DNA of 64,000 nucleotides from Durusdinium trenchii (lineage: Eukaryota; Sar; Dinophyceae; Suessiales; Symbiodiniaceae), in assembly GCA_963970005.1 (NCBI GenBank), contig CAXAMN010013780.1:794735-858734 (forward strand), written 5' to 3'. The position numbers were made by a program, and so were the translations under genes. The first letter of the stretch is position 1. Each line of letters opens with the position of its first letter. A model generated the notes under the pieces. It saw only the letters and a program-made list of their open reading frames with translations. It ran no database searches and was not told the DNA's origin. This document shows, in pieces, positions 34,476 to 46,570 of the stretch.

Positions 34476-37400
34476 GCTTCGCGTCTGGACCACCTGGGGC
34501 CAATGGCTTGGAGCTTGAGACCTCAAGCAGGATGCAAGTGGCTCACAAGGGCCCTTCTGGACACAGAGTCACAAGAGAAACTCCTAAAAAGCATGTGTGG
34601 AGAAAAAGGATAAAACATTATAGTATTCAAAAGAGTGTAACTCGGTGGCTAGAAGGAACCGGTACCGGCCGGTTCCACTCTACCTGATCCATCTTGATCC
34701 TCTTCCACTGACAGTCATGTTCTTCCGAGCCATCTAGGACAGGGCGGCAACCCATGCTGAAAACACCGACGGGGTGAAGGTCCCCAACTTGCCAGTGGCT
34801 GACGGACCATTTTCCCAAGCACAAGCAGTTTCATGCAGTTTCCATGCTGAAGTGATGCTTAACCATGATTCAGTATGTAACACGCACGATCTGCGGGCCG
34901 TGCTGGGCCGTGCTTAAGGATGATAGGTGACAAACTTCCTTATACTGACACTGATACTGTACACTTGATATGTCTCTAGTGTTGTAGTCCAAAAGCGCTT
35001 TGGGCGACTTGCAATCCAGAATCGGTGTTCTGCTTGCATCCCAGCAGCTGTGATACACCTGGCAAGCTTGATTTTGGTGATTACACAAGCAAATGGGTTG
35101 GAAGCGCTTGTAGTGACTATAGGCAAGCGATTGTTGATTCGAAGAAAAGGTATGGTAACGCGGGACCAACGCTCGCTGCAATCACCACCGTTCTGCAAGC
35201 AAAAAGTGCTTCATGAAGTAAGCCTTCGCCGTCTAGAGCAGCTTCCAAATTCTTTAACAAAACCTTAATCGTTTGTCATTCAACTGAAATGTGTTGCTTG
35301 AGGAATGTGAGCAGGGAAGGGTTTCCAGTGTGTAATGGTGCAGTAGGCTGGTCCGACAAAGCAATTGCTGCCCACCTTCTTTTGGCTTTTGAAGCAAAGC
35401 CTTGCGTGGAGGACAAGTATGAAACTCACTATATCTCACTATATACATTCAATAGTAATACAGCAGCAATACAATAATGATGTTCTTCAGCTGTGCTTCT
35501 AACCCTTCCACCAACAAGTTGGATCCACAGGGCCCGGCTTTCTGCTCCTGCTGCTGTTGCAGAACCTGCCAGCGCAGCTGCATACATTGATACACCACGA
35601 ACAACGATGTCTTCTCCGTTCGATGGCAAACTCCGAGCTAGTTAGTCCAACAAGAATGTTGCAGCATTGCTCCAGTTGCCTGCTGGTGAGAGCACAGTTG
35701 CTGGTGTCATGCAAGAAACTACCAACAGTTGGAACCCTCAATTTACATGTTTCTTTTGCAAAAGACACGTACGCCGTATGCATGGAGCATCTGCAATTTT
35801 CTGCAGCCGATGGCTCCATGAAGGCATCCACTTGACCAGAACCTCTGGCAACCGGAACCTTCGTTCGGTTCGCTCCTTCCGGAACCTGGTGGAACTTTCG
35901 TGCCGAAACTTGAGAGGGTCCCTCTTTTAAACCAAAAGATACCCCCCACGGTAAAGGAAAATAATGGAAAACTGGAAAACAGTAGCCACTGAGGCTCCAG
36001 GGCTCAATTGTGGGCGGTGCCAGCCCGTGGCGAGATGCACCAGTCGCTTCTCGGGCAATGCTCTAGTTCTTGGGACCTAGTTCTTGGATGCCTTCTTTCA
36101 GCTCTGTCCTTTCACTTCTTTGGTTGCGATCTTGGGATATGTGATTTCTTCTTCAACAAAATTGCGATATTGGAGAGAGCCGGTGGCCCTTCAACGGCAG
36201 GACGAGATGTCGAGTCAAGCGGTGAGTCGATAGCCCTACACGAAGATACACGAGGCAGCTTTCTTGGGTGTGTCCTTTGTTGTCTTATTGTGGCAATTTG
36301 AGCGGATGGCGCCTCTTTGTTCCATGTGTGAGTCTTCAAGACTTGGCCTTGTGCAAGGGCAGTTCTGTCCCTGATTCTACGGCGAAGGCGGAACCTTTAG
36401 CCATCACCTTGTGGACATGATGCTGTGAACAAACTGATGTGCAGAAGGCATTGAGTTTGTGAGCAATCAGCCGAATCAATGAGTCACTGAGCTATATACA
36501 TTATGCGTCCATGAGCTACATTGTTGGTGATCCATTCACGGAGCATTTCGCTGAAGAGCTGAAGAATTTCGGTGAGCTAAGATGAAGGGCGCTCTGTGCT
36601 TGGTCACTTGTTGGGCGGGGCTCAACACATATCTCCTCCACATTCTTTGACATTGAGATCCCAAAAGGGAGCGCAACTCGCGCAGTGAATGGGTACAGGA
36701 ACATAATCTTCCAGCACGGGGAGTGTACTGTTGGGGAACCTGGGATTGGAAGACGTCCAAAGTCTAAGACTACGCACAGGAATCTTCCAATGGGCAGCCG
36801 CCTGACTCGCATTAAAGGATCCCATCGCAGTTCCGCCAAGATTGAAACATGTGATCCATGTGGAAAAATAGAATGCGTTGGACCAATCGCAGTTCGCCAG
36901 TTCCACATGTGGGCTGTGCATTATATTACGCTCTTTGGTGTTTGGATACGATGGTGACATTTGAAACCTTTCAGATCTGTCTGAAATTCTGCTGGAACCT
37001 CCTAGAACCTTCAGGTGTTTATCCAAACCTTTGTTGAAACTCTTGTCTGGAACCTTCAACGGGAACCTTCAGATCGGTGGGTGCAGTCACACCGTAAAAA
37101 ATTATGAAGAAAACACGGCCAAGGACAGTTTTGTGCCTGGCAAGGTTAGGGCCAGGTCTTGGATGCAGAATACCCCTTTCCAAAGAGCTTCCCAGCTATG
37201 GCTATGACGATGACGAAAAAAAAAATGTTCTCGGTCTCTTGGCGCCTGTTGAAGGAGCTGCTGCTGCATTCCCTGGCAAGAGCGAGCGGCGCGCCAGTGC
37301 GTCAAGTTGGCGAACAGGAGGAACACCATCAAAGTCTTACATCTTTGAAGCATTATAATACTCTCTGTTGTGCTGATATCTCTACAAGTGCAAGGGGAAG

Positions 37401-38315
37401 ACTGAGAAGAGAGAGAGAGAGAGACAGAGAGGCACAGAGACACAGGAAGCTTGATCGCTCGTGAATACACATACGTATGTCAGTCGCGCAGTAGGAGCTT
37501 TGATATGTCAAATGTGTGGGCTTGTGGGCAAGTGTCAGAAAAGGCTTTGTGACTGTTTGCCTATGAGGTGATCAACACGATGAACAATCGATCAAAACCT
37601 GTAATTAGCTGGTGTATCATCAGACGAGGTGCATCAGAAACTCCTACCGTGATGATCAAACAGTTGTGTGTGTGTGTGCGCGTGTTTATATTGCTGTCAG
37701 GGGATCACACTCCAATCCGCCTCAGCTCCTGCAACTGACAGAGTGGAAGAGCGGAATTGATGAGTGAAACAGGGAGATGTCGAGTGGAAGACCGTCGTTT
37801 ATTGTCTGTGACCGTCGTCTAACACTACCCTGGTGACAGTGCGGGACACTCAAGCAGAATATGTGCGGGGTTGTACAGTTTCATAATATTTTATAAAGCT
37901 TTACTATGTTTACTATGCTCGGCTTCACCATATTTTACCTCTCACTTTCAGCTACATGATGCCCGGCATGTTATGATTTGTTCCCAATATAAACGCTGCT
38001 TCCAAGAAGTCACTAGGAAGTCAAACCCAAGTCCCGTCCTAAACCTTTCTAGACCACTAGACATAAACATCCGCCCCTAACATTGACACGCAAAACTGAG
38101 TTGCAAGGCTTCTGCGAAGATGTGAGCTTTGTCTAAACTGTTGGGGGGGCACCACTTCTACAAAAGACTGTCTGAGGCTATATACATCCTAGAGCTGGTC
38201 GCGACTTTGTCAAACGCCACTCCCAATCTGCTCACATCCCTACATGCAAATTGATCAATAAATGAACACAGGGCAAAACAAACCGTACGTCGTCCCTTGA
38301 TGGCTCTGTCTCCAT

Positions 38316-38397
38316 CTATCGGTCCCTGGCTGTTGCCTGATGATACTGCTGCTGCATGGCCAGTTGCTGAATCTGTTGTGCAATAGCCATCTGAAAC
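38316..38397 (-). CDS. Probable glutamine-rich terminal exon
   Basis: Following ACTTGCAG|G, the minus-strand frame reads FQMAIAQQIQQLAMQQQYHQ and ends ARDR and TAG, exactly 26 residues. Gln-rich C-terminal tails are common in regulatory and RNA-binding proteins, but no function can be inferred. Confidence 0.45.
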
Positions 38398-39276
38398 CTG
38401 CAAGTTCAGTGCGCAAACAGCAAATTTTGACTTCGCGCAACACGTCCTTTTTCCAGCAGACGGCGATAGCACATCCTGACAAATGCAGCCCCCATATTGA
38501 GAGCCTTTTGGGAGAAGGGATCTTTGCCCTCACGTGAACAACTAGTTCAGCATAGCTCACCCAACTTCAGCTTGCCTCCTATTCATCCTCCTCCTCCTGA
38601 CTTGTCAAGGTTCCAGCTGTGCGTCAAGAAAATAAGTAATGACTGAATTTTGCAATGTCCTAACTAACATCATATTCTTGCCGTTTTCTCACACAGCACA
38701 TGCTTCCTGCGCCCCCTTCCCAGATCCCTTTGCGACTGGAGCCCGCGGATCATGGCCCTGAGCAGGAGGGCGAAGCATTCAGAGCCCGAAAAAGACCAAC
38801 ACATGACTGCAAGCAAGGGCCAAAAAATTGCCTGTGCTAGCAAAAAGAAACTCCTAAACCACCACAAAATAGAACATATATATACACGGTCAACCGCCAG
38901 GCCAAGAGCAGGGGGCCCCAGATCCAAGAAGGGGCCCAGATGTGACCAGGCTGACCGCAAGCAAAAATAAATGATGAAAGACAATTATTTTTGCTAAGGT
39001 CCACAACAAAGAAAAAAGTGGAGGGAAAGAACGAAAAGAAGAGAGTATATATACACAGTATACTGTATATTATAGAGAGAGAGAGGGAGGGAGAGATTCA
39101 CAAAACGAGTCTCGCGGGTCCTCGGGTCCAAAAACGACAACTATACGACTCCAACGAGCTCTTTACCATCTTTACCGCTCTAGATATACATTATTGAAAC
39201 TCATTAATTATTGTTATACTGTTATACATCTTTCAATTCTCCCAATGTTGATGCTTCTGATGGCATCTCTTCAGCT

Positions 39277-39374
39277 CTATTTTCCCGTCACTGGGGTCTT
39301 TTCGCTCTCACCAAACTCATCGAGCTCCCTTTCCACGAATCTCAAACGCACGAAATTTGCTCCAAATTCATCAC
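39277..39374 (-). CDS. Possible terminal exon of an unrecognised gene
   Basis: After GACAAG|G the minus-strand frame reads DEFGANFVRLRFVERELDEF, then ESEKTPVTGK and TAG. It is short but clean, and the acceptor has a pyrimidine-rich lead. An upstream extension in the same frame (FMVFWAFGPLDKG) is also possible. Confidence 0.35.
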
Positions 39375-42300
39375 CCTTGTCAAGGGGTCCAAATGCCCAA
39401 AAGACCATGAAGAAAGGTGAAATACATCCATGTCTGGCGATGTGGCTTCCCAACATGCCATGCGAAGTCAACCACGAGTTGCCCATTCTGTTCATGAAGA
39501 AATATAGAAACTAAATGAGAATTGGCCAGTCAAAGACTTCTTGTGGCGGAAAGACTGACGTCCAAGACACATAAGTCTCCTCCAGCTCGTCTCTCTCCTC
39601 CTTGGGATCTGGTCGCCCTTTGGGAGCCAAGGCCTGAGCCGATGGGTCCAACAGGAGTCACAACAGGTCGCATGTGTAGCGTCCGATCGCTCCGTTCGTA
39701 GCGATGCCAGGAGCCAGATGTGTAGGTATTATTGGCCAATATCTAAGTCGCATACTCTAGTATTGGCTACAAATATCTAAGTCGCAGATTGATTTTGTCG
39801 ATGATCCTTGAAGTGGAACCCTGGCCTCTGTTCATATAAGTCATCTTCTTGGACTCCAATGTTCATTCCAGGCTTCGACTATAAACACGCTAAGACTCTA
39901 AAATGAAAAAGTATAAAAAAGAATAGCAGGTCGTTGCATAGCATTGCGTTCGAGCTGGGTGTTGAGTTCTTGCAAGCCAATATCATCCAATGCTACAGTA
40001 GATAAGTCAATCAAACTGCATCGCACCCGGCTTTGGCAAGAAGTATCAAGAAGTCGACCAATGCGCGTGAAGTCTTGTGAAAACCGTTGTTCTTAAAATG
40101 AGCTCACACCACTCCACAGTGTCTTGAAATTGCCAAAGGCAGCTCAGCAGCCGTTCCAATGATTGAAAGAGCAACTGCCAGTGCCGGAATGGAGAGAAAG
40201 TACATGCGGTAATACCTTCATTTGGCCCAAATAGAGAAAAGACACATCTATAGTAAAACCGTAGTAAAAAGAGCCTGAACGATTTGTGTACAGTTGCCCG
40301 TTTAGTGTCATGGTGGTGTCGAATAAATGTCTGACACGTTTCAAACCGGTGCCTGAAATTTGAGTCTCATGGTTGGTCTTAAACCGCTCCTTGAGGCTGA
40401 GGTGTACAGCAACTCAACTTCCCACTCGGCCGAAGGCTGCATGCTGATCAGTGTTCTACAGTGTTGCTCTTCTGAGTATTTGCATCATGTGTGAAATCCG
40501 GTCCGGTTGAAAGACCAAGGGGTATGTAAGGTGCAGCAAATGAGGCATCCACAAGCGAGGAAGCTCCAAAACCAGCGGTATTTCTCAACGATGCGTGCTC
40601 CTTCGGTCAATGATCGGTTGAGCTTTTTCTGGTTTGTGTATGTGCTTCACACCTGGGGTCAGCGGTTGGCCTGACACCTACAAAAAGAGGTCAAAAAACA
40701 AAAGTGGAGAGACTTCCTGGAAAAGCTGTTGCCTGGATGTGCCCAGTCACCACAAGTTCTCCATCAGCGATGGCTTGGGCTCATCATGCTCATGGTCCAC
40801 CTAGGTTTGGTGTCACTGTGTCCCTTTAAATGCTGACGCAAGGGAAAGGCACGGTGCAGCGCTTTGGTTGGCGCAGTCGCAACCTGGTGCTTTAGACACA
40901 AGAAAAGAACGCCACCGGTCGTGCTGTTTGGCCCCCTGAAAGCGGCCGCTGGAATGGTGGTACGGCGACGGGAATGGCTTTCTCCACATGGCTCCACAAT
41001 GCGTCCCAAGGTGGGCACAGCGATTTCGTTTTTGCCCTAACACAGTGGCTTGGTGCCCTCAAAACCCCCGGAAGAGAACACGAACCCGAAACTGGCAAAA
41101 AAGATTAGACGACATTAAACAAACATATAAACTTTTCGGGCAAGTTGCAAACTTGATGTCCAGCAGGCTGAGAAAGTTGTCTGACATTTGAATGAACCAT
41201 AATGAACTGAAGAGGAACACTTCAGGTGGATTGTTTCTCAAAAACTTGTGCCCTTCTTCCCATCTCTTCACCCCCTCTCTTCCCTGTCAGGTGACATCTG
41301 GGGGATCTCCAGTGTCCTCATCCTCCAATTACGGGCACAGCGGCACGACAAGCTGACCCTTCAATACAGTCCATAAGTGATTCAATGCCGGGACAAAACC
41401 TGAGTTTAACTCGATTTGAGGAGACACAACCATTGACTGTCATTCACTTAAGTCTATTGTGAAACTGTTAAACTACGTCAAACTACATGAAAGCCAAGTC
41501 ACCTGTCCTTGAGAGCATCTGCTACAGCCTTGCCGGCACCTTCATCCTTGCCCGCTTCCAACGAATGGCTTGCTTTGTCCTGGCAACGTTTGACACGACT
41601 AGCACAGGCCGCCTCACCTCATGGGGAACTACGTCCGGGAAGTGTCATCTGGTTGTACAAAGGGGGACGATTGTTTGGGGCAGCACCAGAGCACGTTCAG
41701 AAAGCATCAGACTGAGGTCATGTTGAAAGGGTGAAAGGCCCCGTGGAGATTCCATGGACAATATCTCTGGCACTGGACCCCGAACAACGATAAACAATGA
41801 TAAACAACGTGTGTTCCAAGACCCACCACACAGGAGCTTCCAGATGATGTAGCATGGGAGAAGGTTTTAGATGAACCTGTGTCTCGCTGCCGACAAGAGC
41901 AAGGAGCTTCCATCTTCCATTGGACGAATGTTGGAGAAAGGACTAGTCAGCTAGGTGGCGAGACAACAAGAGAAACGAGGAGAGAAGAGAGAAGCTACAA
42001 AGGACGGACAAGGTTCGTCCAGCAGAAACTCGGATTGACTCCTGGTATGTCGCATTCTACAGTGATGAGAGCCGTTTCCAACCGGTAATGGAGGCTGGAA
42101 GAAGTTTTCTGAAAACCCCATAGACATAAAGGCAAAACACAGTTGAAAAAACAAAAACAAACGCATATGTTTTGACCAAGGTATAAAATGTCTTATTACC
42201 TACCATGACCCGCTTAGGAAACCTGCACGGGTATATAATAGAAAATAGAAGGCAGCCTGGAGATCGAACAATGGAAAAGTACCGCCAGAAGGATTCCATC

Positions 42301-43805
42301 GAATCGGTGCAAAGCGGAGCGCAGCACCTTCAAATCGTGCAACTGGTTCGAAGCGCTGCTCGCAGCAGAGTCTCCAGCATCTTGCAAGGCCTGAGCTTCC
42401 GCGCGAATGCTGCAACCAGAATATGCATTCTATATATATATATATATACACAATATATAACTATATACATGTTTATCTGTATGTGTATATATATATATGT
42501 TGGGTCTATCTTATTACCTGTAACAGTGGATGATGATGGTTACTAAAGGCCTTTCTTTAAAATAGTGATAATTGGTTGCTGACTGTTGCAGGTCACAGGA
42601 CAGACCCAATGTATATGTACAGTTTGCAGCAAATATGCTTAGGAGTTAGCCTCATGTTGTGATCATGTGTTTCATCATCTGTTGACAATTCCTCCAGAAG
42701 AATGAATGAGAATCAAAGCTTCAGCTTGGACCATAATACCTGACAAATTCATGTTGTAAGAAGACGCTCTCAAACTTCAGGATTCAGGGACTGAACTGCC
42801 GAGATGCCTGTGACAAAGGGTCCTCGGCTGTTTCCTCGCAAAAACTATGCCATGTCTCTCAACGCGGAAACCTGCCTAGGGCCTAGCCGATCCTGTGATT
42901 CGATGTCGTGTGCTGTTTTCCCATCCGAAACGACATTCCTGCTGAACAGTCCAGAACATGGCTCTACCTGAACTTCCGTTTGATGCCTTTACGGGGAATT
43001 GAAAGGTTTCCGCAAAACTCGAGAAGCTGAGGACTTTCTGCTGCCTCCGCAGTGGTCTCTATATATCTCCATCTATCTTCTACCTAAGCCCCCCAAGAAT
43101 GGTTCCGCAATATGGGAAAACTGGCCTCTTCTTTCTCTGCTTCTTGGATCTCCATAGCCTCTTGGCCCTGATTGAAGCGTGATCACCACGGCGATCGCCA
43201 GTCCATCACAGCGGACGACAACAGAAATCCAAGAAAATTGATGCTCGATAGTCCTCTATGTTCGGTTCTTCAGTCCGTATCTGGCGGTCCGTGGCGAAAA
43301 CACCGCTGCCAAACCTTTTTCCTATCTAAAAACACTCTGCTGTTGGGCAAGAAAATAGCCAGCTGGCCACAGGACACCTCAGAGAGCTTTGCCATAAACT
43401 TTGTTAATGTTTGCCCATAGTCCGGGCCTCCGGTGGTCTGACTCGTGTCTCCTCCGCGTTTGGAAACCAAGCAGCAAAGCCTGCCAAACAGGCTGTGCAC
43501 AGCAATGGACTATTATATCTTCAATTGGATTCTTGAATCTAGAATGCATCACTTAGTGAAAAGGAACGGAAACCCGGTTCTTCAGGATGATTTCGTTTGC
43601 AGCATGATCCCACCAAATTTGTCCTCTTTCAATGCAAAATACGACAAAACCACCAACAAACCTGGCCACTTCCGTCAGCTCCCGTTTGTCCGACCCCGAT
43701 CCGGCCAACCTTCCGAGCGCACCCGCATAGCACGTGGCCCCAGTGCGGCTGGATCGCCATTCTGCAGGAAGGTACTGGCCTGTGCACTTGTGCAATACTA
43801 TATTA

Positions 43806-43872
43806 TAAAGCTACTGGTAGCTTCTTGTTACTAGTAGCGATGGCCTCCACCTAGTAGCTTCTTGCTACTAGC
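43806..43872. repeat. CTACTAG-family repeat cluster
   Basis: CTACTAG and CTAGTAG heptamers recur with CTTCTTGTTA and CGATGGCCTCCAC spacers. Confidence 0.75.
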
Positions 43873-45768
43873 AAATGTGCGAAGACACTCCGCAGAATCG
43901 TCCTTTGCACAGTGTGCGCGTCGAAATCAAAAATGTCCTGCTTCAGCAACCTGGTCCTGGCTTTTCCCTGTTCAAGACTTCCCAAAAGCTTCGACACCTC
44001 ATGGCCCTCGGATGCCCTGAAAAACCCGACTGCTCCGTTGGCACCTTTCGTGCTCCGGCACCGTGGAGCACCAGAGTGTTGTCGCTCACCTGAACCGGTC
44101 TCAAGTTCTCAAGCACCATGGTGACCGTTTCCACTTTCCACACAGGTTCCAACCGTGGAGTCCGTGGAGTTCTGTTTTTGGCCGTGTCAGGCGTGTCTCA
44201 GAACCTTGGGGTTGTGATGATTCACCAGTTCACACAGGTCTTCTTGCATGGTGGGATTTCTTGTCTCAACCGATCTCAAGCTTCAAGCAAACTTCTTCAA
44301 GTCCCGAGTCCGAGGACGCCTCGTTCCAACGGTCGAGTCCAGGCATGGTGCAGAGCGTCACAAACACGATCCAACAACCTTCTGGACCACTGTACCAACG
44401 GATCGAACTTCAACTACAGTAAGTGGTAGCTATTCTGCTGGGAGCGTAGTCGTTGCTAGACTGATTGCTTCAGGCAGCTTTCACCTGATCTCCTAACAGT
44501 CATCTGTTTCACGCTGCCGCTTCCTCCGCTGGTGAACCAACGGAACCTGTTCAATAAGTAAAGAGCTGGAAATGGCTGGTGCAGGCACAAGCCGTAAAGA
44601 GCTGCAAAACCGTTGGCTGGCAAAAGACATGAAGCAAAAACACAAATGACATCAAGCATAAGCATACAAGCAGGCGAAACCATCTGGCGCACCTTTCCAG
44701 CACTCCTTGCACCTGAACAACCACCTGGCACAACAACTTCTGTCATGATCTTGATGGCGATATGATGTATGACTCACTATATATTCTGTTGTGTCTACGA
44801 ATCAGCAACAGGGCGCCACACTTAACCTCATGGAGCTTGACTCAACTCAGACCTCGAAGGCCACCACTCGCTTCGCTATCTTAGCTCAACTAAATGGTGC
44901 CGATTATGTGAAGCGCAGGCCACTTCGCTTCCTCCCCTTCCCAGCCGATAAAATCGCCTGCATGCTCAGCATCTGGGTGTCCTCCCAGGCCTGGCGACGG
45001 TCGTCCTACCAGTCGTGTGAGAGGAGTGTCCTTGGACACACCCGTGTCAGGATGGATGAAAGATGATGGAAGCCAACCCAACAGATACGGGTACGGTATG
45101 GGTCAGTATGGGTGAGTGAAGCAGAGAGGCCAAGGCACATAGACATAACTAAAGCAGCTTCATGGATACAAAGTGTTGTGAAAAGAAACACATCCAAAAT
45201 CCAAGTCAGAACCAAAGAGTGGTGAGATGAAACAAATGGAGCAAAGGATTGTGGTCAGGAGGTGCGAGGTGAGAGGAAATTGCATTGGAAGAGAGCTACA
45301 TATGATTCTACTCCGCTATACTCCACTGAGATTGGGTCTGATGAGACAAGGTGAGGAGTCACGGTTTCACTATTACAAGTGATTCGTGGAGACCTTATCT
45401 CTCTGCAGTCCTCAAAGAAGTATTATGCAACACCTACCTTCCTCATTTTGCAGGTTGAGAAGGCATCCCTTTCCCCCTTCCGGAAGGTATTGAAATGAAT
45501 GTCAATTCACGTGCCTTCAACTTTGTCTGTTGTGAAATCAATCCTTACCACCTCCCCTCTTTAGGTAAACAAGACTCAGACTTTGCAGGACTCATTTGTT
45601 CTGAGTTTCATGCTTGCTGCACTTTACCCACGACAACCAAGGCTAGCACGGCAGCCCCCTTCTCCTGCGCCCTTGGGTAACACGAGCACATGCAACGGGC
45701 ATGCTTCACCGGGAATGGCTTATGCCCTTCAGGACTTCAGAGTCAAAATCAAGCAAAATGTCAGCGTT

Positions 45769-45852
45769 CTTGCTACTAGTAGTAAGGCCAGGAGCCCCCA
45801 GTAACGTTCTTGCACCTAGTAGCGATGCCCTTTGCTCCTAGTAGCTTCTTGT
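45769..45852. repeat. CTACTAG-family repeat cluster
   Basis: CTAGTAG units recur with spacers matching the 34.4 and 63.5 kb clusters (TAAGGCCAGGAGCCCC, CGATGCCCTTTGCTC). Confidence 0.8.
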
Positions 45853-46484
45853 TACTATCTTTGTTTCATCATAACCCAGCAATTTGCAAGTCTCTCTCCC
45901 AGCACAAGTGCTTTTTGTTCCCTGAGCAGGAGATGTAGGACTATGTCTTGTCTCTGCCTCGGAGCACTGTCTGCACTCAAGCACTCCCGGACTCCCCAAA
46001 TTCACCTTTCACATCCAATAATATATGGATTTTCAGTCCTCGACCCACGTGTTGACTTTGGACCGAGTGACTGTATCCATCCGTCTGGGGCAAGCTCAGG
46101 TCAAGAAGGACCTGTCATGATCCAGCAATCGATCGTGTCACACGCGAGACGCGTCACGTGAAACATCCAGACATGAAGTGCTCAGGAAGAGACCAACATG
46201 ACCAACCAACGTGCAAGAAAATTCAGGAATAATCTTGATCAAGTATGTGTTGAACTGAGAAAAAATGGTGCAGCATCTCTCTTGAGCTTGCAAAAGGAGT
46301 TGTACAACCCCGTCTTGAAAGCCACTAGACAAGTGAGGCACTAACTTTAGTATGGCCTTACTTCCACGTTGCAATCCAATTCAATATCATTTCAATATCT
46401 CCTCGAATAAGGAAACTGAAGGGAATGCCTCGATCTGTCGAATCTAAGATAAGTATTGATGAGTCGCATGCTTCTCCCTATGAT

Positions 46485-46570
46485 TCAGGCCTGTCGAAAC
46501 CGCTGGAGCCCCATGTCATATTTCTCAGGCGAAATGACGTAGGACAAGCGAAAGTAGGGTAAAGCTTCGC
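46485..46570 (-). CDS. Aminotransferase terminal exon
   Basis: Follows GAG|GC, completes a Gly codon from the previous exon, then reads EALPYFRLSYVISPEKYDM and ends FRQA and TGA. PYFRLSY carries the Arg that binds the substrate carboxylate in this family. The length of the C-terminal tail fits the family. Confidence 0.85.

Larger units (their letters stand above)
31937..38315. other. Long stretch without a supported gene
   Basis: TA tracts lie near 32180-32245. A set of short repeated phrases lies at about 32355-32970 and a CTACTAG cluster at 34389-34475. A GA microsatellite lies near 37406-37424. Several frames at 33.1-33.8, 35.0-35.9, 36.5-37.06 and 37.1-37.47 kb look partly coding on one or both strands, but none has boundaries I can defend. 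Confidence 0.4.
39375..46484. other. Long stretch without a supported gene
   Basis: A TA-rich tract lies at about 42430-42500. CTACTAG clusters lie at 43806-43872 and 45769-45852. Minus-strand frames at 43270-43500 and 43553-43795 contain protein-like passages without clear boundaries. No recognised domain occurs. Confidence 0.4.
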